Assembly (NCBI GenBank): GCA_002329365.1 | Contig: DCUB01000039.1 | Span: 27,659 to 91,658 of the forward strand | DNA: 64,000 bases | DNA from: Ruminococcaceae bacterium UBA1425 | GTDB lineage: Bacteria > Bacillota > Clostridia > Oscillospirales > Acutalibacteraceae | Reading direction: 5' to 3' | Shown here: in pieces, positions 32,199 through 41,878 of the stretch | How the letters are laid out: each line of letters begins with the position of its first letter | How positions within the stretch are numbered: the first letter of the stretch is position 1 | Position numbers and translations under genes: made by a program | Notes under the pieces: model-generated | What the model was told of the DNA's origin: nothing | Seen by the model: the letters and a program-made list of their open reading frames with translations, nothing else | Database searches by the model: none

Positions 32199-34853
32199 TC
32201 AGGCTTTTCTGATTTTGCCGAAACGCCTTTGAAGAAGCTTGATTATCTCGACTAACGGAATAATGGTAAACGCCAGCGCGAGGGAGATGGCATATTCCTT
32301 AAGGCTTATGGGAGTGAAGCCGAAGGCATTCGCAAGCGGCGCGAACTCTATTACGAGAGTCGTGGCAACAAGGCTTGCTATGCACGCCCAGATTAGAGCC
32401 TTGTTCTTTGTTTTAAGCCCTATGAGGCTGCCGCGCTGCGAGCGCATGTTGAAGCTGTGGAATATCTCCGCCATGCTCATCGTAAGGAACGCCATAGTTA
32501 CGCCGTCGTGGCTGTTCGCAATCTCCCAGACTCCGGACTCGATAAAGTGGCCGATAAAGTAAGCCGCCAAAGTCAAAAACGAAACGGCAAAGCCCTGATA
32601 TGCCACGTCGATACCCATGCCGCCCGCGAAAATGCCGTCCTTCGTGCTTCTGGGCTGACGCATCATTATGTCGCGCTCGGCGCTCTCCATGCCGAGAGCG
32701 AGAGCGGGAAAGCAGTCGGTTACAAGGTTTATCCAGAGAAGGTGAACAGGCTCAAGAATAACAAAGCCGAGGAGCGTGGCTATGAATATGCTGAGAACCT
32801 CGCTCATGTTTGAACCGAGCAGGAACTGAATAGCCTTGCGGATGTTGTCGTAAATGCGCCTGCCCTCCTCGACGGCTCCGACTATCGTTGCAAAGTTGTC
32901 GTCGGCAAGCACCATATCGGCGACGTTTTTAGTGACGTCTGTGCCCGTAATGCCCATCCCGACGCCGATGTCTGACGACTTGATGCTCGGCGCGTCGTTT
33001 ACGCCGTCGCCGGTCATTGCCGTTACATAGCCGGCGTTTCTCCACGCGTTGACTATCCTAACCTTATGCTCCGGCTGGACGCGGGCGTAGACGCTTATCT
33101 TTCTGAAAACGTCGTTGAACTCCTCGTCGCTCATATCGTTCAGCTCGGCGCCTGTCTTGGCTATGGTTTCGTCGGTGAGTATACCGAGTTCGCGCGCTAT
33201 TGCCATTGCCGTATCGACATGGTCGCCGGTTATCATTATAGGCGTTATGCCCGCGCTGCGGCACTCGACTATGGCGTCCTTTACCTCGGGGCGTACGGGG
33301 TCTATCATGCCCGTAAGGCCGATATAGCAAAGCCCGTTTTCAAGCGCTTCGGGAGAGAAGTCCGAGGGGGGAGCGTCGTATGTGCGCGTCGCGGCAAGAA
33401 GCACGCGGAGCGCGCGGCTTGCAAGCGACTTGTTGGCGGCGGCGATTTCGGAAATAATCTCGTCGGTAAGGGGAAGAGCCTCGCCGTCTTTCAGGTAGTG
33501 GGTGCATTTTTTAAGAACCTCGTCGGGAGCGCCCTTGGTGAACTGGACAATTTTGCCGCCGTGATTATGGACGGTGCTCATCATCTTTCGCATGCTGTCA
33601 AAGGGCGCTTCGCCGATTCGCGGATATTCTTCCTTTAAGTTGTTTTTGTTCAGACCGAGCTTGTACGCGTAGTTTACAAGCGCGCACTCCGTAGGCTCGC
33701 CCGTAGCCGCGTTGTTTTCGTCAAGCTGAGCGTCGGAGCATAGAGCCATAGCCGTTGCGAGAAGCGCCTCGTCGCTGCCCGAATGCTCGACTACCGTCAT
33801 CTTGTTCTGCGTGAGGGTGCCCGTTTTGTCGCTGCATATTATCTGCGCACAGCCGAGAGTTTCGACCGCCGTCAGCCTTCTGATAATCGCGCTTCTGCGG
33901 CTCATGTTTGTAACGCCTATCGAAAGAACTATGGTGACGACAGCTACAAGACCTTCGGGTATCGCCGCCACGGCAAGGCTTACGGCGACCATGAAGGTGT
34001 TCAGTATCGTTTCGCCCGAAAGGCTGCCGTAATTTAAAACGTCGCGGATTACGCCGATGGCGAAAATCACAACGCAGATTCCGAGAACAAGAACGGTGAG
34101 GATTTTGCTGAGCTGCGCAAGCTTTATCTGGAGCGGCGTGGAGCCCTCCTCCGCCTTTGCCAAAGCGTCGGCTATCTTGCCCATTTCGGTGTCCATGCCC
34201 GTTGCGGTTATAACTGCCGAGCCGCGCCCGTAAACCACGGTGCTGCCCATGTAAATCATGTTCTTCCTGTCGCCGAGCGGCACGTCGCTGCGCCCCTCGA
34301 GATAAAGCATGTCAATAAATTTCGTAACGGGCACGCTTTCGCCCGTAAGCGCCGCCTCCTCGACCTTAAGGCTTGCGCTTTCTATAAGCCTCGCGTCGGC
34401 AGGGACCGCGTCACCCGCCTCAAGCAATATTACGTCGCCCACGACAAGCTCCTCGCTGCGGACAACGCATAATTTTCCGTCGCGCAGGACCTTACTTGTA
34501 GCCGCCGCCATCTTCTGAAGCGCCTCGATTGCCTTTTCGGCCTTGCTCTCCTGATAAACGCCGAGCACCGCGTTTACTATAACTACGAAAAGGATGATGA
34601 AAACATCGGCAAAGCTTTCACTGTTCAGCCATGAGGTTACGCCCGAAATGGCTGCCGCGACGATAAGAATGATTATCATCGGGTCTGCCATCTGCATAAA
34701 GAACCGCTTAATCAGGGAATCCTTCTTTTCCTCGGCAAGCTTGTTGGGACCGTTTTCCGCAAGCCTTTTTGCCGCCTCGTCGGAGGACAGCCCGCCGACG
34801 CTGCTTTTCGTGCTTTCAAGCACCTTACCGGCATCCTCAAGATAATGCTTCAA
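32199..34853 (-). CDS. P-type Ca2+-transporting ATPase
   Basis: About 884 residues, type IIA/PMR1-like. The actuator motif is ALTGESVPVTK, the phosphorylation site is SDKTGTLTQNKM, the nucleotide region has FTKGAPDEVL, and the hinge is AMTGDGVNDAPSIKSSDIGV. The membrane helix AAIPEGLVAVVTIVLSIG carries the PEGL calcium-site signature. It should export Ca2+ (or Mn2+) from the cytoplasm. The start is TTG at 34853 with AGGAGAG 6 bases upstream; the frame extends about 70 codons further, but that part is not homologous and lacks a signal. Divergent from recJ. Confidence 0.93.
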   Translation of the reverse strand: MKHYLEDAGKVLESTKSSVGGLSSDEAAKRLAENGPNKLAEEKKDSLIKRFFMQMADPMIIILIVAAAISGVTSWLNSESFADVFIILFVVIVNAVLGVYQESKAEKAIEALQKMAAATSKVLRDGKLCVVRSEELVVGDVILLEAGDAVPADARLIESASLKVEEAALTGESVPVTKFIDMLYLEGRSDVPLGDRKNMIYMGSTVVYGRGSAVITATGMDTEMGKIADALAKAEEGSTPLQIKLAQLSKILTVLVLGICVVIFAIGVIRDVLNYGSLSGETILNTFMVAVSLAVAAIPEGLVAVVTIVLSIGVTNMSRRSAIIRRLTAVETLGCAQIICSDKTGTLTQNKMTVVEHSGSDEALLATAMALCSDAQLDENNAATGEPTECALVNYAYKLGLNKNNLKEEYPRIGEAPFDSMRKMMSTVHNHGGKIVQFTKGAPDEVLKKCTHYLKDGEALPLTDEIISEIAAANKSLASRALRVLLAATRTYDAPPSDFSPEALENGLCYIGLTGMIDPVRPEVKDAIVECRSAGITPIMITGDHVDTAMAIARELGILTDETIAKTGAELNDMSDEEFNDVFRKISVYARVQPEHKVRIVNAWRNAGYVTAMTGDGVNDAPSIKSSDIGVGMGITGTDVTKNVADMVLADDNFATIVGAVEEGRRIYDNIRKAIQFLLGSNMSEVLSIFIATLLGFVILEPVHLLWINLVTDCFPALALGMESAERDIMMRQPRSTKDGIFAGGMGIDVAYQGFAVSFLTLAAYFIGHFIESGVWEIANSHDGVTMAFLTMSMAEIFHSFNMRSQRGSLIGLKTKNKALIWACIASLVATTLVIEFAPLANAFGFTPISLKEYAISLALAFTIIPLVEIIKLLQRRFGKIRKA

Positions 34854-35042
34854 TTCGCTCTCTCCTAAATTAAATTTCAAAATCCGCCGCTTTCCGACTG
34901 CGGCATATAAATTAAACACAGTAATTTTACCAAAAACAAAGAAACACTTAATACGAAATATGAATAATAGTGTTAACAATTTGTTAACAAATCTCTGCGT
35001 CCGGCGGTGCGGGGGCGCTAAAAAAATCTTGCGGCGTTGCCC

Positions 35043-35071
35043 TTGATATCCATATGGTAACATGATATAAT
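35043..35071 (+). promoter_or_regulatory. Near-consensus sigma-A promoter for recJ
   Basis: TTGATA (35043-35048), 17-base spacer, TATAAT (35066-35071). Transcription would start near 35078, so the ATG at 35075 lies upstream of the mRNA start and cannot be the recJ initiator. Confidence 0.8.
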
Positions 35072-35095
35072 TTTATGCAGGAAGGAATGATAAAT

Positions 35096-37132
35096 TTGTC
35101 GAGAAAGAAGTGGCAGATAAGCTCCTGCGACAAAGAAGCCGCGGCGGGTATAGCACAGGAATACGGTCTTGACCCGTTTTCGGCTCTGCTGGCGGTTTCG
35201 CGCGGTATTCGAACCGATGAGGGAATCCGCGCAATTTTTTTCAGCGATGAAATACAGCTCTGCGACCCGTTTTCATATAAAGACATGGACAAGGCTGTCA
35301 GCCGCATCAACGAAGCTATTGACGGCTTTGAGAGAATTGCCGTTTTCGGCGACTACGACGCCGACGGTGTTACGGCAACGGCGCTTATATGCTCATATCT
35401 CGACATGCGCGAGGCAAACTACTTTTACTGCCTGCCCACAAGGGACGAGGGCTACGGCCTTTCCGTTGACGCCGTCGACCGCCTTCACTCAATGGGCGCC
35501 GGGCTAATAATAACTGTCGACAACGGCATAAGCTCCGTCGAGGAGGTAAAATACGCTTCGTCACTCGGCATAGACACGGTAGTTACCGACCATCACCGTG
35601 CGGGAAGCGAGCTTCCCGACGCCGTCGCCGTAGTAAACCCCCACAGGGACGACTGTAAAAGCGCGTTTAAGGACATGGCGGGCGTCGGCGTTGCCTTTAA
35701 GCTTGTGTGCGCGCTTGAGGGGGGCGACAGCGACGAGATGCTCGACGAATATGCCGACCTTGTTACAATAGGCACAATAGGCGACATCATTCCGCTCATA
35801 GGCGAAAACAGAAAAATCGTCCTCCGCGGCCTGGAAAAGCTGAATTTCTGCCCGCGGGTAGGAATAACGGCGTTGAAAGCGGCTGCAGGCTATGCGGACA
35901 AGCAGCTAAGCTCTAACGCCGTTTCCTTTGTTATTGCGCCGAGGCTTAACGCCTGCGGCAGAATGGGCTCGGCAGAAAGGGCGTTCGAGCTTCTTATGTG
36001 CGACGACGAGGACAGAGCCGCGCTTATTGCCGACGATATCGAGCGCGCGAACGTCGAGCGTCAGCGAAAGGAACAGGAGATTTTTACGCTTGCCGAGGAG
36101 CAACTGCAAAAATACCCTTCGCGCAGGTACGACAAGGTCATTATATGCGACGGCGAAGGCTGGCACCAGGGCGTAATAGGCATAGTCGCATCGCGGATGA
36201 CCGAAAAATACGGCAAGCCGTGTATAATTATCTCACGTAGCGGGGAAACGGCGAAGGGCTCGGGCAGGAGCATAGAGGGCTTTTCGCTTTTCGATATGCT
36301 GAATTCGCTTTCGGGCTGCCTTATTAAATTCGGCGGGCACACGAACGCCGCGGGGTTAAGCCTTGAAAGCTCCCGCATCGACGAGTTCAGGGATGCCGTC
36401 GCGAAATATACAAGAAAAATCGAAATGCCGTTCCCCGTAAGGCACATAGACGTAAAGCTTAAGCCGCAAAGCATAGGGCTTAATTTAATCGAAGCGTTAA
36501 ACAGGCTCGAGCCGTTCGGAGCGGGCAATCCCCAGCCTGTGTTCGGCCTGTTTAAAATGACTGTTGAAGGCGTTTCGCCGCTGTCGGGCGGAAAGCATCT
36601 GCGCATATCCGCTTCAAAAAACGGCGCGCGTATAAACGTCGTGCGCTTCGGGATGTCGCCCGAGGATTTTCCTTTCCGCGTCGGCAGCGTTGTCGACCTT
36701 GCCGTAACTCTCGGCGCAAACGAGTATAACGGCGAAATGAAGGCGGGCGTTTACCTTAAGGGAATACGGTATTCCGCTCTGTCATCAGACGGCTTCCTTG
36801 ACGGATTAAGGCGCTATTCGGACTTAAAGCGCGGCGATATCTCGTCGCCTGTTGACGCGTGCTGCGTCCCACCGAGAGAATTTGTGGGCAATATTTACAG
36901 AAGGCTCAAGAATAAGAAATATTTTAGCATAGACGAGCTTTGCGTCGATACGGGCAATACGGGAGCAGAGGTCTGCTCTGTTATGCTGTCGGTCGACGCC
37001 CTGTGCGAAATAGGACTTGCCGAAAGGACGGAAAACGGAGGACTTTCGCTGACCGACTGTACGGAAAAGGTAAGCCTTGACGATTCCGAAACACTGAAAA
37101 GCGTCAGGGAGCTTGTCGGAAAAGGCGGTTAA
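35096..37132 (+). CDS. recJ: Single-stranded-DNA-specific exonuclease RecJ
   Basis: About 678 residues. The DHH catalytic core is evident: FGDYDADGVTATALIC, LIITVDNGISSVEE, VVTDHHRAG and the DHHA1 part with IGIVASRMTEKYGKPCIIIS and GGHTNAAGLSL. It degrades 5'-ended single strands in recombination and repair. A C-terminal extension of about 130 residues lies beyond the OB domain and includes a helical region (NKKYFSIDELCVDTGNTGAE). I place the start at TTG 35096, 8 bases after AGGA; ATG 35087 is an alternative. The promoter position rules out ATG 35075. Confidence 0.94.
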   Translation: MSRKKWQISSCDKEAAAGIAQEYGLDPFSALLAVSRGIRTDEGIRAIFFSDEIQLCDPFSYKDMDKAVSRINEAIDGFERIAVFGDYDADGVTATALICSYLDMREANYFYCLPTRDEGYGLSVDAVDRLHSMGAGLIITVDNGISSVEEVKYASSLGIDTVVTDHHRAGSELPDAVAVVNPHRDDCKSAFKDMAGVGVAFKLVCALEGGDSDEMLDEYADLVTIGTIGDIIPLIGENRKIVLRGLEKLNFCPRVGITALKAAAGYADKQLSSNAVSFVIAPRLNACGRMGSAERAFELLMCDDEDRAALIADDIERANVERQRKEQEIFTLAEEQLQKYPSRRYDKVIICDGEGWHQGVIGIVASRMTEKYGKPCIIISRSGETAKGSGRSIEGFSLFDMLNSLSGCLIKFGGHTNAAGLSLESSRIDEFRDAVAKYTRKIEMPFPVRHIDVKLKPQSIGLNLIEALNRLEPFGAGNPQPVFGLFKMTVEGVSPLSGGKHLRISASKNGARINVVRFGMSPEDFPFRVGSVVDLAVTLGANEYNGEMKAGVYLKGIRYSALSSDGFLDGLRRYSDLKRGDISSPVDACCVPPREFVGNIYRRLKNKKYFSIDELCVDTGNTGAEVCSVMLSVDALCEIGLAERTENGGLSLTDCTEKVSLDDSETLKSVRELVGKGG

Positions 37133-37199
37133 GGCAACGACGCATCCCTGAATAAGCCGGACAGTATTCATCAATAAACCGCAAAATGATGCAAATATT

Positions 37200-37263
37200 A
37201 TGTAGGGAACGGTCTTGACAATTTTGCAGGTTTGATTTGTAGGGAACGGTCTTGACCGTTCCG
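37200..37263. repeat. Two GTAGGGAACGGTC elements
   Basis: A half element (tgtagggaacggtcttgaca, 37201-37220) and a full palindrome ggaacggtcttgaccgttcc (about 37243-37262) lie behind recJ. Confidence 0.8.
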
Positions 37264-37290
37264 TAAGCCGTCAAAAACTTTTTGCCGTAA

Positions 37291-37520
37291 GTTCCTTCGG
37301 CGCACTGCGCCTCAGGATGACAAGAGGGGAGAAAACCTGTCATTCTGAGCGAAGCAAAGAATCTTTAGTTCCTTCGGCGCACTGCGCCTCAGGATGACAA
37401 GAGGGGAGAAAACCTGTCATTCTGAGCGAAGCGAAGAATCTTTAGTTCCTTCGGCGCACTGCGCCTCAGGATGACAAGAGGGAAGAAAACCTGTCATTCT
37501 GAGCGAAGCGAAGAATCTTT
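37291..37520. repeat. Three tandem 77-bp repeats
   Basis: Units begin at 37291, 37368 and 37445, each with gttccttcggcgcactgcgc, then CTCAGGATGACAAGAG and CTGTCATTCTGAGCGAAGCG followed by AAGAATCTTT. The copies differ at only a few bases. Each unit joins one ATCCT-type and one ATTCT-type element of the dispersed family in opposite orientation. Confidence 0.9.
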
Positions 37521-37612
37521 TATGCATAGCGAAGAATCTTTTCATCACTTCCTTGATATTTTCGCCCGTAATTTATGAAAAAAGGCCATGTATCAACTTT
37601 AAGTTCGGAACG

Positions 37613-37795
37613 GTCAAGACCGTTCCCAACGATAAGGCTTTGACCTTCTATTGAAATAACTTTGCCTGTTATATTGGGTACGGATTCCCATACGCGCCCT
37701 GCAACAAATGAGTATAGCCGAGTTTTATATGGCAGTAGGGAACGCATTCATGCGTTCCGCAAGTGTTTATATAAGCCGACACGGCGCGCCGTGTC
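37613..37795. repeat. Palindromes of three families before tsaD
   Basis: ggaacggtcaagaccgttcc at about 37614-37633 opens the stretch. A ggaacgcattcatgcgttcc palindrome follows at 37739-37758, and gacacggcgcgccgtgtc at 37778-37795. A minus-strand frame of 75 codons spans 37520-37747, but its start and middle are these repeats, so I do not call it a gene. No other gene is visible in 37133-37835. Confidence 0.8.
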
Positions 37796-37835
37796 CCTAC
37801 GGACATAAAACGCGTTTTATATAAAGGATAATATT

Positions 37836-38837
37836 ATGATTTTACTTGCAATCGAAAGCTCCTGCGACGAAACCGCGGCGGCAGTCGTCCGCGACGGGCG
37901 GCATGTGCTGTCCTCCGTCATAGCGTCGCAGGTGAAGGAACATGTCATTTACGGCGGAGTTGTTCCCGAAATAGCCTCCCGACGCCACATTGAGGCGGTG
38001 TCGGGCGTTGTTTCGCAGGCCCTTATGCAGGCGGGGCTTTCATCCCCGCAGCTTGACGGAATAGCCGTAACATACGCTCCGGGGCTTATCGGCGCGCTGC
38101 TCGTCGGCGTCAACTTCGCCAAGGGTCTTTCGTACGCTACAAACCTTCCGCTTGTTCCCGTTCATCACCTTCGCGCGCATACGGCGGCGAATTATATAGC
38201 TTATCCCGAGCTGCGCCCTCCCTTTTTGTGCCTGATAGCCTCGGGAGGACACAGCCATATAGCGGAGGTAAGGGACTACACCGACTTTCGCGTTATAGGA
38301 CGCACGCGCGACGACGCCGCCGGCGAGTGTCTCGACAAGGCGGCGCGGGCAATGGGCCTGCCGTATCCGGGCGGACTGAATCTTGACAAGGCGTCGGCAG
38401 GCGGCGACCCGTTTTCATACAGGCTGCCGCACCCGTCGGTTCAGGGCAGCGAATATGACTTCAGCTTTTCGGGGCTTAAAACGGCTGTTGTAAACATCAT
38501 TCACAACGCAAAGCAGAAAAACGAGGAGATAAACGTCAAAAACCTCGGCGCGTCGTACATCAGGGCTGTGACAGACTGCCTTGCCGCCAATACGGAAAAG
38601 GCGGCGCGCGCTTCAGGACATAAAAAAATTGCGCTTGCAGGCGGCGTGTCGGCAAACTCCGTACTCCGCCGCACAATGGCGGAGATTTGCGAAATAAACG
38701 GCTGGGAGCTTTTTATGCCGCCGCTCCCGCTTTGCGGCGACAACGCCGCCATGGTGGGCGCCCAGGGATATTATGAGCTGCTTGCCGGCAATATCGCTCC
38801 GCTTTCGCAAAACGCAAGGGCAACAGCCGATATTTGA
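37836..38837 (+). CDS. tsaD: tRNA N6-adenosine threonylcarbamoyltransferase TsaD
   Basis: 333 residues of the Kae1/Gcp family: LAIESSCDETAAAVVRDG at the start, the metal-binding PVHHLRAHTAANY, CLIASGGHSHI, DDAAGECLDKAARAMGLPYP and PLCGDNAAMVGAQGYY. With TsaB, TsaC and TsaE it makes t6A37 in ANN-decoding tRNAs. None of those partners is adjacent. AAAGGA lies 8 bases before the ATG. Confidence 0.97.
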   Translation: MILLAIESSCDETAAAVVRDGRHVLSSVIASQVKEHVIYGGVVPEIASRRHIEAVSGVVSQALMQAGLSSPQLDGIAVTYAPGLIGALLVGVNFAKGLSYATNLPLVPVHHLRAHTAANYIAYPELRPPFLCLIASGGHSHIAEVRDYTDFRVIGRTRDDAAGECLDKAARAMGLPYPGGLNLDKASAGGDPFSYRLPHPSVQGSEYDFSFSGLKTAVVNIIHNAKQKNEEINVKNLGASYIRAVTDCLAANTEKAARASGHKKIALAGGVSANSVLRRTMAEICEINGWELFMPPLPLCGDNAAMVGAQGYYELLAGNIAPLSQNARATADI

Positions 38838-38903
38838 GGCTCTTTGCCGTTCCCTGCCCGTAGCAAGCAAGTTAATAGAGCAAAGGCAATGGGATTACCC
38901 GCG

Positions 38904-38973
38904 TAGGAGCGCACCTGTGTGTGCGCCCGTTATTTTTTGCATGCGGGACGTCGGGCGACCTCGAGGGTCGCCC
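38904..38973. repeat. Two further intergenic palindromes (GCGCAC and GGGCGACC types)
   Basis: gtaggagcgcacctgtgtgt followed by gcgcccg, and gggcgacctcgagggtcgccc, each flanked by GTAGG- or CCTGCG-like ends. They are single copies in this window but share the layout of the other palindromes: a short perfect stem next to GTAGGG. Confidence 0.65.
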
Positions 38974-39024
38974 CTGCGAAAGCGTTCTGCACATTATTGT
39001 TCTGTTAACACATATATTTTTAAT

Positions 39025-39067
39025 GCAAAAAAAGACCGTGCCCTGCACCTGATGCGGAGGGCACGGT
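39025..39067 (-). terminator. Terminator of the clpC transcript
   Basis: Minus-strand stem accgtgccct (39067-39058) with agggcacggt (39044-39035), loop ccgcatcaggtgc, followed by a run of seven T (A run 39027-39033). Downstream of the clpC stop at 39113. Confidence 0.88.
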
Positions 39068-39112
39068 TTTGAATGTTTAGAAACGTATTTTTAAATCTGA
39101 TTGCCGATACGA

Positions 39113-41566
39113 TTATTGTTCCGCCTCGTTGAACGTAAAGGCTCCGTCCGAAACTCCGCAGACATACTTTTTGCCCGACACAATTGTTCCGTCAAGCATA
39201 AGCTCCGAAAGTTTGTCCTCAATCTGAGACTGTATGGCTCGGCGGAGAGGTCTTGCGCCGTAAATTGGGTCAAATCCGGAATCGGATATCTTCGATATGG
39301 CTTCGTCGGTAAAGCTTACCTCTATTCCCATATCGGAAACGCGCTTTTTGAGCGTTTCAAGCATGCGCGTCGCAATCTCCCTGATGTCGTCCCTTGTAAG
39401 CTGGCGGAACACTATGATGTCGTCAACCCTGTTGATGAATTCCGGGCGAAGTGTTTTTTTAAGCTCGCCCATGACGGACTCGCGGATTTTACTCTGGCTC
39501 ATGGTGCCGCCTTCGTTTGCCGTGAAGCCTAAAGAGCCTCCGCCCTGATGTGTGATAAGCTTCGCGCCGAGGTTTGAGGTCATTATAATGACGCAGTTTT
39601 TGAAGTCGACGCGTCTGCCCTGCGCGTCTGTCAGGATTCCGTCCTCGAGAATCTGCAGCAGCATGTTAAACACATCGGGATGCGCCTTTTCTATCTCGTC
39701 GAACAGCAATACGGAGTAGGGCTTTCTGCGGACCTTTTCTGTAAGCTGCCCGCCCTCGTCATAGCCGACGTATCCGGGCGGCGAGCCGACGAGCCTTGAC
39801 ACCGTATGCTTTTCCATATATTCCGACATGTCAAGCCTTATCATCGCGTTTTCGTCGCCGAACATTGAAGCCGCGAGCGTTTTGCAAAGCTCCGTCTTGC
39901 CGACGCCCGTTGGCCCGAGGAAAATAAACGAGCCTGTCGGACGTTTCGGGTCCTTTAAGCCTACTCTGCCCCTCCTTATGGCTCTCGCCACGGCGGTTAC
40001 CGCCTCGTCCTGGCCGACTATCCTCTGATGAAGCTCCTCCTCCATGTGCAGCAGCCTCTGGCTTTCCTCCTGCGTCAGCTGTACGACGGGTATGCCCGTC
40101 CACGAGGATACTATCTGCGCGATTTCCTGCGGGGTGACCTCGCCCTTGCTGTTTTTGCTCTCCTCCTGCCAGCTTTGCTTAAGCGAGTTGAGCTTTTCCG
40201 AAAGCTCCTTTTCCTCGTCGCGGAGCTGCGCGGCGCGCTCGAAATCCTGCGCGTTTATAGCGGAGGACTTTTCTTCGTTCAGCTCCTTAATCTTATCCTC
40301 GAGCGCCTTGAGGCCGGGCGGAGCGGTGAACGCGCGAAGCCTGACGCGTGACGCCGCCTCGTCGACAAGGTCTATGGCCTTATCGGGCAAAAACCTGTCG
40401 CCGATGTATCTTGATGACATCTTAACGGCCGCTATAATAGCGTCGTCGGTGATTTTAATCTTGTGGTGCGCCTCGTATTTGTCGCGGATTCCCATCAGAA
40501 TCGCTATCGCCTCGTCCTCCGACGGCTCGTCTACCGTAACGGGCTGGAAGCGTCTTTCAAGTGCGGCATCCTTTTCTATGTGCTTTCTGTACTCCTCAAG
40601 CGTCGTTGCTCCTATCACCTGCATTTCGCCTCTCGCAAGCGACGGCTTTAAGATGTTAGCTGCGTCGACGGCACCCTCCGCGGAGCCGGCGCCTACTAAG
40701 GTATGAAGCTCGTCAATGAAAAGAATCACGTCGCCCGCCTTTGTGACCTCGTCGATTGCCGACTTGATTCTCTCCTCAAAATCGCCCCTGTATTTTGTAC
40801 CCGCGACCATTCCCGTAAGGTCAAGTGCGACTATCCTCTTGTCGCGCAGGAGCTCCGGCACCTCGCCCGTTGAAATTTTCAGGGAAAGCCCCTCCGCTAT
40901 CGCGGTTTTGCCTACACCCGGCTCGCCTATCAGGCAGGGATTGTTCTTTGTGCGCCTGCTCAGAATCTGGATGACTCTTTCTATCTCGACCTGTCTGCCT
41001 ATGACGGGATCTATCATTCCCTTTGCCGCAAGCTCCGTCAGGTCGCGCCCGTATTGGTTAAGCGTCGGGGTGGACGCCTTTTGCTTTGCCCTGCTCTCTC
41101 CCGTCTTTACGGAGCGGCCGTTGCTGCCGAGTACCTTTGTGATATCCTCTGCAATCTCCTGCGGCGCCGCGCCGAGCTCTTTGATTATGCCGACAGCCGC
41201 GCTGTCATCCTCGCTGAGAATGGCGGCGAGCAGATGCTCCGTGCCGACGTATGAATGACCTAAGGCGCGCGCCTGCGATATCGCGAGGTTCATTATTATG
41301 TGCTTGCAGCGCGGTGTGAAGTCGTTCGGCGAAAGCATTGTGGGAACGCCTATGCCGATGCTGTTTTTTATAATCTCCTCAACCTTTTCGGCGGTTATCT
41401 TCTTTGCACCGAGAGCCGCCGCCGCCATTCCGCCCTGCTCGTTGAGAAGCCCCAAGAGCAGATGCTCGCTGCCGATATATGTGTGCCCCATTTCCTCGGC
41501 GCGTTCAATGGCGCTGTTTAACGCGATATTCGCCTTTTCCGTAAAGCCGGTGAATTTATACATCAT
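39113..41566 (-). CDS. clpC: ATP-dependent Clp protease ATP-binding subunit ClpC
   Basis: About 817 residues: two Clp_N repeats (KFTGFTEKANIALNSAIERA, MGHTYIGSEHLLLGLL), AAA1 with Walker A GEPGVGKTAIAEG, a middle UVR-like coiled coil (NAQDFERAAQLRDEEKELSE), AAA2 with GPTGVGKTELCK, and the VGSPPGYVGYDEGGQLTEKV pore region. It unfolds substrates, in partnership with McsB-arginine-phosphate tagging, for ClpP. ATG at 41566 has AAGGA nine bases upstream; an ATG three codons earlier is too close to that site. It is separated from mcsB by ~310 bases of repeats. Confidence 0.97.
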   Translation of the reverse strand: MMYKFTGFTEKANIALNSAIERAEEMGHTYIGSEHLLLGLLNEQGGMAAAALGAKKITAEKVEEIIKNSIGIGVPTMLSPNDFTPRCKHIIMNLAISQARALGHSYVGTEHLLAAILSEDDSAAVGIIKELGAAPQEIAEDITKVLGSNGRSVKTGESRAKQKASTPTLNQYGRDLTELAAKGMIDPVIGRQVEIERVIQILSRRTKNNPCLIGEPGVGKTAIAEGLSLKISTGEVPELLRDKRIVALDLTGMVAGTKYRGDFEERIKSAIDEVTKAGDVILFIDELHTLVGAGSAEGAVDAANILKPSLARGEMQVIGATTLEEYRKHIEKDAALERRFQPVTVDEPSEDEAIAILMGIRDKYEAHHKIKITDDAIIAAVKMSSRYIGDRFLPDKAIDLVDEAASRVRLRAFTAPPGLKALEDKIKELNEEKSSAINAQDFERAAQLRDEEKELSEKLNSLKQSWQEESKNSKGEVTPQEIAQIVSSWTGIPVVQLTQEESQRLLHMEEELHQRIVGQDEAVTAVARAIRRGRVGLKDPKRPTGSFIFLGPTGVGKTELCKTLAASMFGDENAMIRLDMSEYMEKHTVSRLVGSPPGYVGYDEGGQLTEKVRRKPYSVLLFDEIEKAHPDVFNMLLQILEDGILTDAQGRRVDFKNCVIIMTSNLGAKLITHQGGGSLGFTANEGGTMSQSKIRESVMGELKKTLRPEFINRVDDIIVFRQLTRDDIREIATRMLETLKKRVSDMGIEVSFTDEAISKISDSGFDPIYGARPLRRAIQSQIEDKLSELMLDGTIVSGKKYVCGVSDGAFTFNEAEQ

Positions 41567-41648
41567 AAGGCTCATTCCTTTCCTTAATTATATGCGGCGC
41601 GACAGACGCCGCGGGACATGTTGTTTATCAAACCTGTATTTGAAACAC

Positions 41649-41797
41649 TGAAAAGATTCTTCGCTTCGCTCAGAATGACAACAAGGTTGTTATTTTATGT
41701 CATCCTGAGGCGCGTAACGCCGAAGGATCTTTCCGATGGCGGACAGCTAATGATAGGATTCACAACGTATGAATGACGGAACGCATTTATGCGTTCC
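41649..41797. repeat. Intergenic repeats between mcsB and clpC
   Basis: An ATTCT-type unit (AAGATTCTTCGCTTCGCTCA..., from 41650), an ATCCT-type unit (CATCCTGAGGCGCGTAACGC, about 41701-41730) and a ggaacgcatttatgcgttcc palindrome (41778-41797). The remaining bases of 41567-41878 hold no gene I can support. Confidence 0.85.
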
Positions 41798-41878
41798 CTG
41801 CGAAAACGCAAAACGCTAAATGGCTTCCCATATGCCTGCCGTTTACACTTCTAACATTTAACAACTAATGTCTAACGT

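Noticed and set aside
37291..37520. CRISPR array
   Set aside because: Repeats are contiguous at a 77-bp period with no unique spacers, and no cas genes are present.
37520..37747. A 75-codon minus-strand frame in the tsaD upstream gap
   Set aside because: Its start codon and a middle segment fall inside two dispersed palindromes, and no family or ribosome binding site is evident.
39101..39532. Long frame antisense to clpC
   Set aside because: Shadow frame opposite a well-supported gene; the same holds for long antisense frames opposite murD, mtaB and the ATPase gene.
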